Assembly (NCBI GenBank): GCA_037044905.1
Contig: JBAOKB010000170.1
Coordinates: 248,001 to 312,000, forward strand
Source of the DNA: Hortaea werneckii
Taxonomy: Eukaryota; Ascomycota; Dothideomycetes; Mycosphaerellales; Teratosphaeriaceae
DNA length: 64,000 nucleotides
Direction of reading: 5' to 3'
The position numbers and the translations under genes are program-made. Positions 1 through 11,113 of this stretch are shown here, piece after piece (positions within the stretch are counted from its first letter, which is position 1; every line of letters starts with the position of its first letter). The notes under the pieces were generated by a model that saw nothing but the letters and a program-made list of their open reading frames with translations, was not told where the DNA came from and did no database searches.

Positions 1-1
1 C

Positions 2-1156
2 TTGTCAGTGACCTTTGGTGTGATCGGCGAGAGAGATCCAAGACCGGAAGGCGACCCGGGAAAAGAAGAAGGAGGACTCCTGAATTTTTTCAAGGGCCTG
101 TGGAGGAGTATCCTTAAGCTTCCTCCTCAGATTCGCGCGGTCTGTCTGGTACAGTTCTGTGCCTGGATCGGCTGGTTCCCGTTTCTTTTCTACATCACAA
201 CCTGGATAGGCGAAATCTACGTCACGGACCAGCATCGAGAGAACCCATACATGACCCCAACAGAGATCGACCAGGCCTACGAAAGAGGGACTCGCCTCGG
301 GACCTTCGCGCTCCTAGTCTTCGCCCTCGCAACTTTTACCGCAAGTGTCTTCCTACCCTTCATCATCGCGCAGAGCTACAAGGCCCCGCAAACAGAAGCC
401 GAACCACCCGGAACCCCCGGACCCCCAGGGACACCCAACTCACCCGGTTTCCGGACCCCTGAGATGTCCTACGTGGACTCCAGGACGCCTAAGACGCCCT
501 TAACCCCACACACGCCCGGCGGTGCAAGCACAGCCTCCTACTTCGGTTATCAACCAGCGCACACCGACGACCTGAACGTCCGCCAACACCCGGAACACAT
601 GACCTTCCTACAACGCCTCTTCGCCCGCCTCCCGAACCTCGAAATCCGCTCCCTAACCCTCAAACGCGCCTGGATGCTCAGCCACATCCTCTTCGCCCTC
701 CTCATGTGGCTCACCTTCCTGGCCGACACGACCCTCATCGCCACCACCCTCGTGGGCCTCGTGGGCATCCCCTGGGCCATGACGAACTGGGCCCCCTTCG
801 CCCTCATCGCCGCCGAAATCTCCAAGCGCGATCAGATCCGCCACGGCGTCCTGCCGCCCCCTCCCACGCGGGATGGCCACTTACTCGCCGCCGGCGAAGA
901 CCCCGCCGAGGGCGCCGACCACGCGGGTGTGGTCCTGGGGATCCATAATCTCTTCATTGCCGCCCCGCAGGTTATCGCTACCCTGGCCAGTTCGTTGATT
1001 TTTAAGGGCTTGCAGAAGCCGAGGGGCACGATCGGGGATGATTCTGTCGCGTGGGTGTTGCGGTTTGGTGGGTTGGCGGCGGTCGCGGCGGCGTTTATGA
1101 CGAGGAGGGTTAGGGAGGAGGATGAGGAGGGGGATGAGGGGGAGGGGGAGGATTGA
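2..1156 (+). CDS. Sucrose/alpha-glucoside H+ symporter (GPH/MFS), 3' part, truncated by window edge
   Basis: This is the C-terminal part (384 residues visible) of a fungal sucrose or general alpha-glucoside transporter of the glycoside-pentoside-hexuronide type, a plasma-membrane proton symporter. The block CAWIGWFPFLFYITTWIGEIY near residue 52 of the visible part is typical of this family. Several hydrophobic membrane segments follow. A long cytoplasmic loop rich in Pro, Thr and Gly (about residues 128-185) separates two membrane bundles. The acidic tail ends in a run of Glu, Asp and Gly before TGA at 1154. The reading frame is open from the window edge, so the true start and any 5' introns lie outside. 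The substrate is inferred from the family and not shown by the sequence. Confidence 0.8.
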   Translation: MSVTFGVIGERDPRPEGDPGKEEGGLLNFFKGLWRSILKLPPQIRAVCLVQFCAWIGWFPFLFYITTWIGEIYVTDQHRENPYMTPTEIDQAYERGTRLGTFALLVFALATFTASVFLPFIIAQSYKAPQTEAEPPGTPGPPGTPNSPGFRTPEMSYVDSRTPKTPLTPHTPGGASTASYFGYQPAHTDDLNVRQHPEHMTFLQRLFARLPNLEIRSLTLKRAWMLSHILFALLMWLTFLADTTLIATTLVGLVGIPWAMTNWAPFALIAAEISKRDQIRHGVLPPPPTRDGHLLAAGEDPAEGADHAGVVLGIHNLFIAAPQVIATLASSLIFKGLQKPRGTIGDDSVAWVLRFGGLAAVAAAFMTRRVREEDEEGDEGEGED

Positions 1157-2200
1157 GAGAAGGAAGATTCCCTTTTTTTTTTATGCCCTCCTGTCTTCTT
1201 TGATCGAGGATGAGACGACGGAGGTGTGGCGGAGTTAGAGCTGGCTGTCGCTCTTTCTCCCTCTCTCTGTCTCTTTTTTGAAGAAACGACTTGCGATGAT
1301 AAACGATAACGGGCCTGGGCACTTCTACGACTATGACGACGGAGGTGATGATAGAACTCCGTGCGTGTGTGCGTGCCTGTCTTTCTTCTAAGGTTCTTCT
1401 TGCATTGTCTCTACTTCACGGCGTTGATGGGATGAGAGTGCAAAAAAAAGCGACGATGGGGTTAGATAGCGCTGGCGGGGGCGAAAATCATGGAGTTACT
1501 CCTTTTTTGGCTATGAGATTGATGATTCCTCCATTTCTCTTTGAAATTCTTCTTGGTTCCTCTACGTTTCCATTCACGACGTTTTTCTTGCATTTTTCGG
1601 GCGTGTTGAAAGGGGGGGGGGGGGGGGGGGGGGTGGGGGGGAGCGAGATAGCAGGAATGCAGGCGGGAGCGCGGGGGAGGCATAGGCTGGAGAGGCCATG
1701 ATTAGCGTTTCCCTCCTTTTTTTTTTTTTCTCTCTCTTTTTCTCTCTGTCTCTTTTGTGCTGCCTTTCCGAACAAGAAGAAATTAGTAATGAGAAAGCAC
1801 GCGAAGTGGGCAATCGAGATCGATCTCTTTCCCCTCCATTAGCTGAGAACTTGCTTTTCTCTTCTTCATTTCCTTTCTAGGTATTCTATTTTTCAATTTC
1901 TTTCTATTCATCAACTTTTTTCCCCTGTGTTGGTCCGTTGAGTTTAACCCAGCGCTAGCTTCACTTTGGGTTAAAGGGAAGACCGTCAGGATCGAGTTGT
2001 TTCTTGTTTCAATGATGAAGAACCGTACACAAGTGAAAATTGAAAAATGGGAGGGAAACAAAGACAGACGGATCAAAATCCCTTCATGATCGCGTTGCGG
2101 AAAAATCTCTCTTCCAACCTTTTTATAAAAGTCCTACTACACGCCAACTGCGTGCTAAGTAAATCAACCTTGCAGATCGACAGAATCCCCTTACAAACCC
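1157..2200. other. Intergenic region with G22 homopolymer and pyrimidine-rich tracts
   Basis: No gene is supported here. The stretch lies between two convergent genes (transporter and TRM6). It contains a run of 22 G at 1612-1633, one T, then seven more G, and T/C-rich low-complexity blocks around 1715-1760. Short open frames on both strands arise from this composition and look like artefacts. Confidence 0.7.
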
Positions 2201-4187
2201 TCACCCCTGCACCTTCTCCGCCTCCGACTCTTGCCCAGCCTTCTCTGCCCCACCAGCAGCAGCACCATTCACACCCACACTCACACCTTGCACCACCTCC
2301 TCCCCACTTCCCGCCCCCTCCGTCTCCGCCGACGTAGCCACCGGACCATTGACCTTCCTCTTCTTCCCAAAATTCCCCCTCGCCTCCACCGCTCCCTCCA
2401 ACGGAATCACCTTCCGCGCCGTAAACACGAACCCCTCACTCCCACCCCTTCCGGTCATATTGGGATGCGTCCGGCCAGGGAGGACCTGCCATTCGCGGAC
2501 GCGACTCGTCTGCAGGGTCGGCGCGAGTAATAAGCGGGGATCGACGGGGAAATCCTCCTTCAATTCGTCCTCCGACATGGGGGTTTCGTTCTTAGTCAGC
2601 AGTTGGATATACGCCGTGCGCCGCTCGCGGGAGTAGAGGTCCATGAGGTTGACGAGGGGTTCGATGGTGGGCGCGTAGACGACTATGTGGCCCCCGCCGC
2701 GGATAAGGGGCACGGTGTGCGGGAGGATAGTAGCGGGGTCCATGTTCGAGGCGATGATCAGGCCGTCGAAGCCGCCCTCGCGGGTCTCGTCGACGATGGT
2801 CTTGCAGCGTTCCCAGCGCCGGCGTTTTTTGAAGTAGGTGCCGCGTTTTCCGGATTTCCATTTGGCTAGGTCCGTGTCGGGCACCGAGTGCGGTTCGGCG
2901 TACGTCGGGTCGTCGGTCGGGTGCAGGAGTTGTAGCCAGGAGAGGGGTTTGAGGTGCGTGTGTAAGGGGTGCGAGGTGTCCGGGTTGTTGGAGTCGTAGC
3001 CGAAGTGTTTGAGGAGGGAGATGTTGGGTTGGACGGCGGGGTGGAGGAGGGTGATGGTGTTGGTTGGTGCTGGCGAGGGGAAGTCGCGATGTTGTTGATT
3101 CTGGGTGGGATCTTGCGATTCAGGCTTCGCGTTTGATTTCGGCGGTGCATTGTCGTTGCCATTCGTTGTTTCCGGTGCGTCAGGCATTGAGACGTCATTT
3201 GACTGCTGGCCAGAGCTCCCATTCATGCTGTCTGGGGGTGCTTCACCATTCGCTTGCTCTTTTGACTTGCTCTCCTTGTCTGCGGGCTTATGCAATAGGT
3301 TCATTCGCTCAGCCATCGCAGCCACGACCATTCCGCCAGTTTCGTCAACGACCAACCATCTCCCGCCGCCTACCTTCTTGCCATCTTTGCTTCGCTCGAC
3401 CTCCTGTGCAACCTCGGTATGCGCATTACTCCACGCCATAATCAATCCCAGCGTCTCCTCCCGCATCTCGAGTATCCGTGCCGGCTCCTTCTCAAGGATG
3501 TGGTCGATGAGATTGCCAATGTCCATAGGAAGAACAGTAAACCTCTTCAGATACTTATTACGTTTCCGCAGCATGTACTTCGCTTTGGACCAGATGGTCT
3601 TTTCGTCCAGTCCCGCATGACCGGCCAAGATCTTTTCAATGACCTCTTTACCTTGCGCAGTCTTCTTGAGCTCTTCGATCTCCGGCTGGGACAGAGCTTG
3701 ACGGCTGGCATCATCCACCGTCAGGCGATTGGTCTTCGTTGCCGCCGCATCGTCGGTCAAAAGATCGTATGAAGCCGGCAGGTCATTATTCCCGCTGGCA
3801 GGCGTTGCAGGCTCGCCTCTGCTCTCGTTCGGCGTGCTTTCCTCCGCGACAATCTCCGCATTGAGCTCGCTCGGTGGGACGATCCGCAGTCGGCTATATA
3901 ACTCGTCCGGCCTCTTCTCTTGTATCTCGTATGTGTAGTAGTAAGGTCTCCCGAGGAGGAAATTGGAAGGGAAGGAGCCGATCTTGCCCACGTCGATGAT
4001 CCTGCGCCATTCTCAGTATGGAGCAGCAGGAATGCATCGAATGCGGCCAAGCGCGCGTGTGATGGTAGACCTACTGGTTAGGCTTGATCTCGATACATTT
4101 CACCATCTCATTGGGGAGACGAAGGAAGAGCCAAGCGTTAGGTTTGATACAGGAGTGGACATTGGTCATACTTGGTTGCGACGCCAT
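2201..4187 (-). CDS. TRM6: tRNA (adenine-58-N1) methyltransferase non-catalytic subunit TRM6/GCD10
   Basis: TRM6 is the RNA-binding partner of catalytic TRM61. The heterotetramer methylates A58 of tRNAs in the nucleus. The protein is recognised by its N-terminal half, with the block GKIGSFPSNFLLGRPYYYTY, and by the C-terminal half with KPLSWLQLLHPTDDPTYAEPH. I model two exons, 4187-4075 and 4001-2201, with a 73-nt intron (GTAGGT donor, GCGCAG acceptor). This gives 637 residues starting MASQPSMTNVHS. The first exon supplies the family's N-terminal strand (KPNAWLFLRLPNEMVKCIEI), which a start at 3991 would miss. A charged, Ser/Pro/Asn-rich linker lies in the middle, and the C-terminus is low-complexity Gly/Glu-rich. 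The gene is divergent from the Rheb gene. Confidence 0.9.
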
Positions 4188-6047
4188 GTTCTGTTGCACG
4201 TACTATGTTCCACGTACAGCTGCTGCATATGAGAAGCATGGGGGGTCATGCAAGTAGCCGACTACGTACACGATACAAATTCCCACGGGAGGAGGGAAAG
4301 TCTCGCGCTGGCCCCGGTAGATTGCATGTGAAAGTTCTGTTTTTTGGGTGCCTGAGGCGTCAGACTCTTTCGGTTGGATCTCGGTCGGGGAGGCTCAACC
4401 TGGGACGGGAAGCTTCACGAGCTCGAGACGAGACATGCATGCGTGCGTATCCCGTCATACTGTACCTAAGTATGTTGCTCGTCAGAACACCCAGGTAATA
4501 ATACCTAGGTAATTATGGATAATGCGCACTTGTCCATTTCCTGACATGTCACATTGACAATCGCGGGCATGATGCACGATACCGAGGTGATATAATATGC
4601 GAGGCCGATATCCCCCGGCCTGCACTCACTCATCAGGCTGAGGTGTTTCAAACAAGCCACTTCTTCCAACCGGCATACCGACTTCTTCAACCATAGAGAC
4701 ATCGGTTGAATAGGCAATTTCCATCCTGTCACGCTATTGGCAGGAAGTTGACGAAGTGAGTGATTTTTCCCTCCCACTCGGAGACAAACGAAAGTGCTTG
4801 ACAACTCCGCGGTGCACTTTGCAATCGTTGGCAACTTCAGCGGCGAGAGAGCGGGAGCCCGTCACGGATGGATCGACGTGTCTCTCTGCGCAGAATCACA
4901 TGAAAAAGGTAGGACGGGGAAACGAGGCAACTGCTTGCTTGCCGTGTGTGTGCGTGTCCGGGTGAAACGTAGCACTTGTACCTGCCTGGTATCAATAGAT
5001 TAATCTGAGATAAGGCCACGCCGCAGCACATGGCTTAGCAGACACTTGCAGACGTAGCACAGTACCAACCGCCTTCTGGAAGTGTTCCTTGCCTTTGCAG
5101 GGATGTGAGTGCCCAGGTGGACTTGGGATGCATATGTACGCCTGTGTGGCAGATTCACGTCACCCATTATAATTTCGGTTACTATGGCTGTTATGATCCA
5201 TTCGGTTTGTCCTCACGTCAGCTTGCGACTGATTCGACTTCTGGACTACTGCACGTCGTGGCAGAGACGATGGGAAGGAAGATTCCGGAAGATTGGATAC
5301 TTTCGGGGAGGAGACCAATGTCCATGTTTCCTCGTAGTCATAGCCGCAGCGGCTGCACGAATGAGCGCGGGGCTTCCTTCACATGCGACGCACCGGCCGA
5401 TCTGTCCCCGGCCCAAGTGCCCGCTGGTGGCCCCTCTGCCTCCTTCCTCTGCGCGCCTTCTGAGCTTCTGATGATGATGTTGGTGATGATGCGGTTGCTG
5501 AACGATTGATCTGTGCCCGTCCAGCGTTTTGCCACAAGGTTTGGGGCCTGAGCCCGCCCCCCTAGCTTCGGCTCACTTCCTTGCTCGCACCGTCCACCGT
5601 GCTGCTTACTGTGCTGCTTCGGGTCGCCTCTAACTCGCTTGAGGTCATCGTTAAACTCTTTTGCTCCCTCGTCCTGCGTCCGCAAAACACCCCATTTCCT
5701 TGACATGGACTGGATGCAAATCGCATTCTGCAAGCGGGCCAAGGGATTGCAGTGACAGCTACACATTCTTCTCAAGCCTTCTTCTCCTCCGACACGTGCA
5801 GCATTGCATTGCTACTGAGTAGCGACGGTAATAACTCGTCACAAGCCTCATCTGTACAGAAATTGATTTACATTGCCTGGGTCCAGGTGGAGGCACGAGA
5901 CGAGCCGACTGCTTCTGGGTCGCTCTCGGAGTGTGAACTTTCTTGCCTACTCTCTTTCGACATCATCCAGAAGGCTCTCGGTACTAGAGCTATTGGATTG
6001 CATTGCTTCGGACCATCCAATAGAGAGGCCGACAACGCTTGAACACA
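4188..6047. other. Divergent intergenic region between TRM6 and Rheb
   Basis: This 1.9-kb gap separates two divergently transcribed genes and must hold both promoters. A palindrome TACCTAGGTA lies at 4502-4511. Open frames on either strand (the largest is 145 codons, minus strand, 5338-5775) have no recognisable domain and look like chance. Confidence 0.6.
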
Positions 6048-6750
6048 ATGGCACCCCAGCAGAAGCAACGAAAGATGGCCATTGTCGGCAGCAGATCTGT
6101 CGGTGAGTGTCGCCCGAGGGGAGAGATGTACCGCGCTGTCTGCTAACACAGGCCAGGCAAGAGCTCCCTGACCGTCCAATACGTCGACGGCCACTTCGTA
6201 GACTCCTACTACCCCACGATCGAGAACACCTTTAGTAAAGTGATCCGATACAAGAACACCGACTTCGCGACCGAGATTATCGATACGGCGGGGCAGGATG
6301 AATACACCATCCTCAACAGCAAGCACTTCATCGGCATCCACGGCTACATGATCGTCTACTCGGTCGCCAGCAAGCAGAGCTTCGAAATGTGTCGGATCAT
6401 CCGCGACAAGATCCTCAACCATCTCGTACGTACCCACCCTCCAGCTAAAACATTCCCAAACAAGGAAACAGGACGGACAGACAGCTAACGTGATTTCTGT
6501 CTCGCAGGGAGCCGACACCGTCCCCATCATGATCGTGGGCAACAAGTCCGACCTCCGCCCCGAGCAGCGACAAGTCCAGACGCCCGACGGCAAGAAGCTG
6601 GCCGAGGAGCTCGGGTGCGGCTTCGTGGAAGCGAGCGCGCGGTATAACGAGAACGTCAACAAGGCATTCGAGGGCATGGTAGGCGAGATCGAGAAGGGTC
6701 AGGAAGCCGGTCAGCCGAAGGAGGGCAATACCAAGTGTGCGGTGATGTAA
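6048..6750 (+). CDS. rhbA: Rheb-family small GTPase (TORC1 regulator)
   Basis: Rheb is a Ras-superfamily GTPase that acts at endomembranes upstream of TORC1 and affects arginine uptake and nitrogen signalling in fungi. There are three exons: 6048-6102, 6157-6425 and 6508-6750, giving 188 residues. The splice sites are canonical (GTGAGT/CCAG and GTACGT/GCAG), with a CTAAC branch site before exon 2. Motifs seen are a P-loop GSRSVGKSS at residues 14-22 with the Arg that marks Rheb at the Ras Gly12 position, PTIENTF effector loop, DTAGQDEY switch II, NKSD and EASARYNENV. The C-terminus CAVM is a CaaX box predicted to be farnesylated because it ends in Met. The first splice junction falls inside the P-loop. 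All key residues are present. Confidence 0.95.
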
Positions 6751-8189
6751 AAGGCGGAAGTGGATGGGTGGCTAGAATAGCCCGCCCCTAAGCGAAGAGC
6801 GGTGGGCATGGATGGCTGTTGCAGTGAGCTGGGTCATCTCAGCCTCCTATGGCGTCTCTCCTGCGCATTAGAAGCGAGAGTAAGGGCCCTCCCTCGCGGG
6901 ACTGGATGCAGGACCTACGCGCAGCAGAGACGCTTTACGCGAGGAGGTAGAGACGGACAGAGAAAGCGACGATACTGCGCTACGTCGCGCACGGCAATGA
7001 GGGGAACAGGTGAATTGATACCTTTCTGGGACCAAAGGGGCGGGGCGGCGGTAATTCAGCAGGGCGTTTTTTTCAAAGGGTCGAATTTCACGCAATGGCG
7101 GCATTGGCTTCCTTGTTATACGATACAACTTTTTGTTGGCTTGAACCCCCAAAGCTTTTTTGGGGGCGGCAGCAGCAGCAGCTGCAATAGCTGTGACACG
7201 GGGACAAGGTGCTGATAAAACATAACGGGATTTAGAAATTCTCTTTTTTTTTTTTTCGGTATTCGCCGAGATGCCTTGCCTAGCTGCGCAGATTTCCCGC
7301 CGCCCCCCTCTCGACTGGCCAGGTTTTCTTAAGCCGCAGTCATGAACGTGCCAAAGTTCTCTCGTGACGGGGCACGGATGATCTGTCGGTATTACCCTCC
7401 TATCATCATTCGCAATGGAGACGTCCTGGCTCCCGTCTTCGTGCCCTGGTACACCAGTACACTTGCCGGCTCTTGCGCTCTTAGCTCTGGAACGGACCTC
7501 CCCCTTGATATCGCTTGGAGCTCATGTGCTAGCTTTGATCATGTATCCGGCAAAGACAACGTCGCCGGTCGGGCCTACTTGCATAGTACCATGAGGTGAT
7601 TATGGGGATTTGAAGCCATGCGCAGTCGCTGTCAGACCCTCCCCAAGTTCGTCTACGGGCAGTCTGTCGCGGGAAGTCGGCGCGCGGTGCCTTGACTGAT
7701 AAGGAGGTTTCTGGGTAAATACCAAATTCCCCCCCCCCCCCCCCCCCCCCCCTGGTGGCAAGATCGCCCGGCTGTTTGGACATAGGAGTTTAATCCAGCT
7801 GTATTGGAGACAATCTGCAGCGAGAGCTGCGTCATAGTACGTAAATGAACCTCGATCCCTTGGAGCGACAATGATGACAGTGTAACAACACGTGGTTGGA
7901 CGTACGCACTATACACCTGACTCATGCAGTACAAATGAGACAGGAGAAAAGAGTCTTGAAAGTCTTGATCATTAGATACGTAAAGCAGCATTACGTCCAG
8001 CCAGCCAGCCAACGCCACGCTTGTACTTGGGACTTTTAGCCGAAGGCCAAAAGCGCCCCGTCCGTGTGAAGTCACCTCCCATCCTTAACTCCAGTCTAAG
8101 CAAGTAGCAAGCATCGGATCCCCGGCCCCGCCCGCCAGAGCCATGACTCTATCGAGGTTGTAGGGGGCTGCACGAGCGATCAGAAGAGC
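6751..8189. other. Convergent intergenic region with C24 homopolymer
   Basis: I see no gene in this 1.4-kb stretch between the 3' ends of Rheb and the lysine-rich protein gene. It contains a run of 24 C at 7729-7752 and a short CCAGCCAGCCAGCC repeat near 7998. Open frames here are short and lack domains. Confidence 0.6.
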
Positions 8190-8771
8190 CTAAGCAGCCT
8201 CATCCATATCCTCGCCCTTGACCGCAGCGGCCTCTTCCTCAGTAGCCTGCTCAGCCTTCTTGCCCTTCTTGACAGGCGTCTTGCGCTGCTTCTTCTTCGG
8301 CGAGCCATCCTCAGCAGCCCCACCAGCTTCGGCATCGTCTTCGCCGTCGGCATCAGCCTTCTTGCCGCGCTTCTTGGGGGTGGCCTTGGGCTTGGGTGTC
8401 TTCGGCGCGTCTATCCAACCTCAAGTCAGCAACGAGAACGGAAGAAGAGTAGTGAAGAAACGTTAAAATCAACATAATGACTTACCCTGCGTCTCCTCCC
8501 CTTCCCCGCCCTCCCCACCCATGCTGAGCAGCTTCTTCTTGATGACACCCCAAGTGTTGGCGGCAGTCTTGGTGGTGTTGAAGCCGGCGGCCTTGGTCAG
8601 CTTCGCGATGTCGACGTCTGGCGGCCCGCTCTTGAGACAGGTCCAGGCGATCTTCATCACGCGCTCCTCTTTGTCAGTGAAGGTGGGAACCGCCGTGTCC
8701 TTTTTGTCGGCGGCGGCCGCGGATGAAGTCTTGGCGTCGGAGCCCATGGGGGTGGTATCCTTGGTCGACAT
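8190..8771 (-). CDS. Small lysine-rich nuclear protein, H1-like tail, unknown function
   Basis: Two exons, 8771-8486 and 8410-8190 (75-nt intron, GTAAGT donor, ATAG acceptor), encode 168 residues. Residues about 31-85 form a compact, probably helical domain with FTDKEERVMKIAWTC and TAANTWGVIKKKLL. This spacing of Trp residues resembles a Myb/SANT-like or helix-turn-helix fold, but I cannot assign a family. The second exon is a tail of Lys-, Pro-, Ala- and Glu-rich repeats with several basic clusters such as TPKKRGKK and SPKKKQRKTP. It resembles histone H1 tails and probably serves as a nuclear or DNA-binding tail. A GTAAGTCACC motif on the minus strand near 8905 suggests a further intron in the 5' UTR. 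Conserved in filamentous ascomycetes by my recollection; the function is unknown to me. Confidence 0.75.
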
Positions 8772-9558
8772 GTCGGTGATGGTTGATTTTTTGGTGGTGG
8801 GGGGCTGCGCGGCTTTGTTAATGCTGTTGTTCTGCTCGAGTAGGAGGGGCAGCGCCCGCTGCTTGTGCGGACGGTGGAGAGACAGAGGGGGACATGGTGA
8901 CTTACTTAATGATGCGGGAATGGGAAGGCGGGTGTTGTATAGGATGTATTGAAGACGGGGTTTGATTTGGATAAGTTGGGTTGTGAGTGGGAAGAACGAC
9001 GTCCAAGGCTGGAGATCAACAAGCTATTTGTACCACTGACAGGACAAGCTTCACTTTCACATGATCCCGCTGCCTATCTAGAACACTCTCGCAGACAGCG
9101 GCGGGACCCGCTTGCTCCCGTTCGCAACTTCACTCTCACATGTCCTATCCCAGCTGAATTCCAAGCAGCCTGCACCAATTTCGATGGAGATTCAGAGGAT
9201 TTTGTGAGGTCTTCGAAATGCGGCAAGCTTTAGGCTAGTGCAGGGATCGCCACTCGTGACATGACCATGTTGTCCCGCTCCTACCCGGTTCGGTCTGAAA
9301 AGCGGGGCGCAAACGGGGTCACAAAGACCGGGTTAAGGTGGCACGTGGGAGGCCGATAACATACTTGGTCGCTCCAGAAAATGCGCAGGCGACTGCAGGG
9401 AAGTCAGGTTTGGTGGTCATGTCAAAGATAGGAGCCGTGTATCTCCACGTGATGCATTCATCTTCTTGCGGGATACGGCGAGGCCAGTACAGTCGAGTCC
9501 ATCAACATCGTTTCATTCGTTAAGATCGTGAGGAGCCCTAGACTCCCTCTTCGCTTAC
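8772..9558. other. Intergenic region upstream of the lysine-rich protein gene
   Basis: The part next to 8772 likely contains the 5' UTR, perhaps with an intron, and promoter of the minus-strand lysine-rich protein gene. The part next to 9558 is the 3' flank of KAE1. No coding region is supported. Confidence 0.5.
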
Positions 9559-10755
9559 TCATTCACGCCAATTGACCAAAACCTCATCAGTCCTGAAACG
9601 TTGCGTGAACGTACTCTCCTCTAGAGCCGTCTTGAATCCCATCCTGTGTGCCAGCAACCCTGCGTGTGCAATCATGATCCCATTGTCTATGCAGAAGCGC
9701 TCGTCTGTCGCGTACACGCTCCCGCCACGTTCGCCCGCCATCATGCCCATCATCTGCTGCAGCCGCTCGTTACAGCCCACGCCACCCACAATGAGTACCT
9801 GGTTGGCACCTACGTGTGCCATCGCGCGCTCCGTGATCTCGACGAGCATAGCAAAAACAGTTTCCTGAAGTGTGAAGCACAAGTCTGCTTTGCTGATCTC
9901 CTCGCCTGTCTCATCGTCTTTCCACGGTCCATCGGTACCAGTGCGAGAAGCCTCTAACTTTCTTGCCATCTCTTCAACTCGCGCCAGAATGCCGGAGAAA
10001 CTGACATCCATGCCCTTGACAGTATATGGCAACTCTAATAGAACCTTTCCCTGTTTCGCCAACTGCTCAATGTTGTATCCCGGTGCAGGATCATTGGAGA
10101 TGTTCAGGACTCGCGCAAACCTGTCCAGACAGTTGCCGACGGCAATATCCAGCGCCTCACCAAAAATCCGGTACCGTTGCGCACTGTAGGCAATAACCTG
10201 CGTGTTTCCTCCACTGACGTACAGCACCACTGGGTTCTCTGCGCCAGTAATTGCTCTGCCCATTTCAATGTGCCCAACGCAATGATTCACACCAACCATC
10301 GGCTTGTCCCACAATTGACTGAGCGTCCGTGCAGCGATAGCTACGCTTCCAAGCGGCGCGCCCATACCGGGCCCTTTCGTGTAACAAATGCAATCAATGT
10401 CTTCGAGTTGTACCCGAGCCTGCTTCATAGCCTGTTTGACAAGACGGACGACCCATCGTCGATGGTGGGCAGCCGTGTCTTTCGGTAGAAACCCCGTGCC
10501 TGGCGGTGAGACGAAGGTATGGCGGAGATTGGCGAGGATTGCTACTGGGGGTGAGGCGTGCTTCGATCTTCGTGGCGACGCTCCGTCTTCCGAGTGCGCG
10601 CTGTCATGTGGTGATGGTGGGGAGTCATCTCGTGATGTGGTAGGGTGAAGGATGATGCCGACTCCTAATTTGTTGGCGGAGCCCTCCAGACCTATTGCTA
10701 TGGGCATGGCTGCAGGCGTTGTGAGTGTAGTACCAGAGGAGAAAGGTGATGTCAA
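9559..10755 (-). CDS. KAE1: tRNA N6-adenosine threonylcarbamoyltransferase KAE1 (KEOPS subunit)
   Basis: KAE1 is the catalytic subunit of KEOPS/EKC. It transfers the threonylcarbamoyl group to A37 of ANN-decoding tRNAs, and the complex also affects telomeres and transcription. The gene is intronless. Counting from the first Met (10755), the metal-binding motif HCVGH is at residues 158-162, the phosphate loop region SGGNTQV follows, and [10 protein letters not shown] and [10 protein letters not shown] lie near the end. The family N-terminus [17 protein letters not shown] begins right after Met17, so the real start is probably 10707 and the upstream 16 residues may be untranslated. A Ser/Pro/His-rich insert of about 32 residues (roughly 38-70) interrupts the first ASKHA subdomain, where most orthologues have a short loop. 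The gene is divergent from the BAR gene. Confidence 0.95.
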   Translation of the reverse strand: MTSPFSSGTTLTTPAAMPIAIGLEGSANKLGVGIILHPTTSRDDSPPSPHDSAHSEDGASPRRSKHASPPVAILANLRHTFVSPPGTGFLPKDTAAHHRRWVVRLVKQAMKQARVQLEDIDCICYTKGPGMGAPLGSVAIAARTLSQLWDKPMVGVNHCVGHIEMGRAITGAENPVVLYVSGGNTQVIAYSAQRYRIFGEALDIAVGNCLDRFARVLNISNDPAPGYNIEQLAKQGKVLLELPYTVKGMDVSFSGILARVEEMARKLEASRTGTDGPWKDDETGEEISKADLCFTLQETVFAMLVEITERAMAHVGANQVLIVGGVGCNERLQQMMGMMAGERGGSVYATDERFCIDNGIMIAHAGLLAHRMGFKTALEESTFTQRFRTDEVLVNWRE

Positions 10756-11113
10756 ACTTTGGCGCTGTTGTAAGTGAATGCAGACGCAGATGCTTAGATA
10801 ATTCCGGATGCCGTGCCATGCGGGCAGGCTTGACGATCTGCAGCGGATCTTACCGAACGCGTAGCGTCATGCTTGACAACTGAGCCACAGCGCATGGATG
10901 GGAAGTTGCGCGGCCAGCGGAGAGTCACTTCAAGAGACCACCCCGCTCCGCCCCTCCACCGCTCCACCGCTCTACCCTCGTAAACACATCTTCGTCCGCA
11001 CCGCTCGCCGGTTGCTTCACCCTAATTCTATCTTTGTCTCACGCACCTGGCGAGATTGGTCGCAGAAGCGCAGAACGCGAACCCCGACTGGTTGATATAC
11101 AAACACCGCCAAC
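10756..11113. promoter_or_regulatory. Divergent promoter region, KAE1 / BAR-domain gene
   Basis: Only about 360 bp separate the KAE1 and BAR-protein start codons, so both promoters must lie here. The stretch next to the BAR gene is C-rich (around 10930-10990), a common feature of fungal core promoters. I see no clear TATA box. Confidence 0.4.

Noticed and set aside
5338..5775. 145-codon minus-strand frame upstream of Rheb
   Set aside because: Composition is like that of non-coding frames, there is no domain, and it lies in a divergent promoter region.
5868..6677. 269-codon minus-strand open frame
   Set aside because: It overlaps the Rheb exons on the opposite strand and runs through its introns; no domain is seen.
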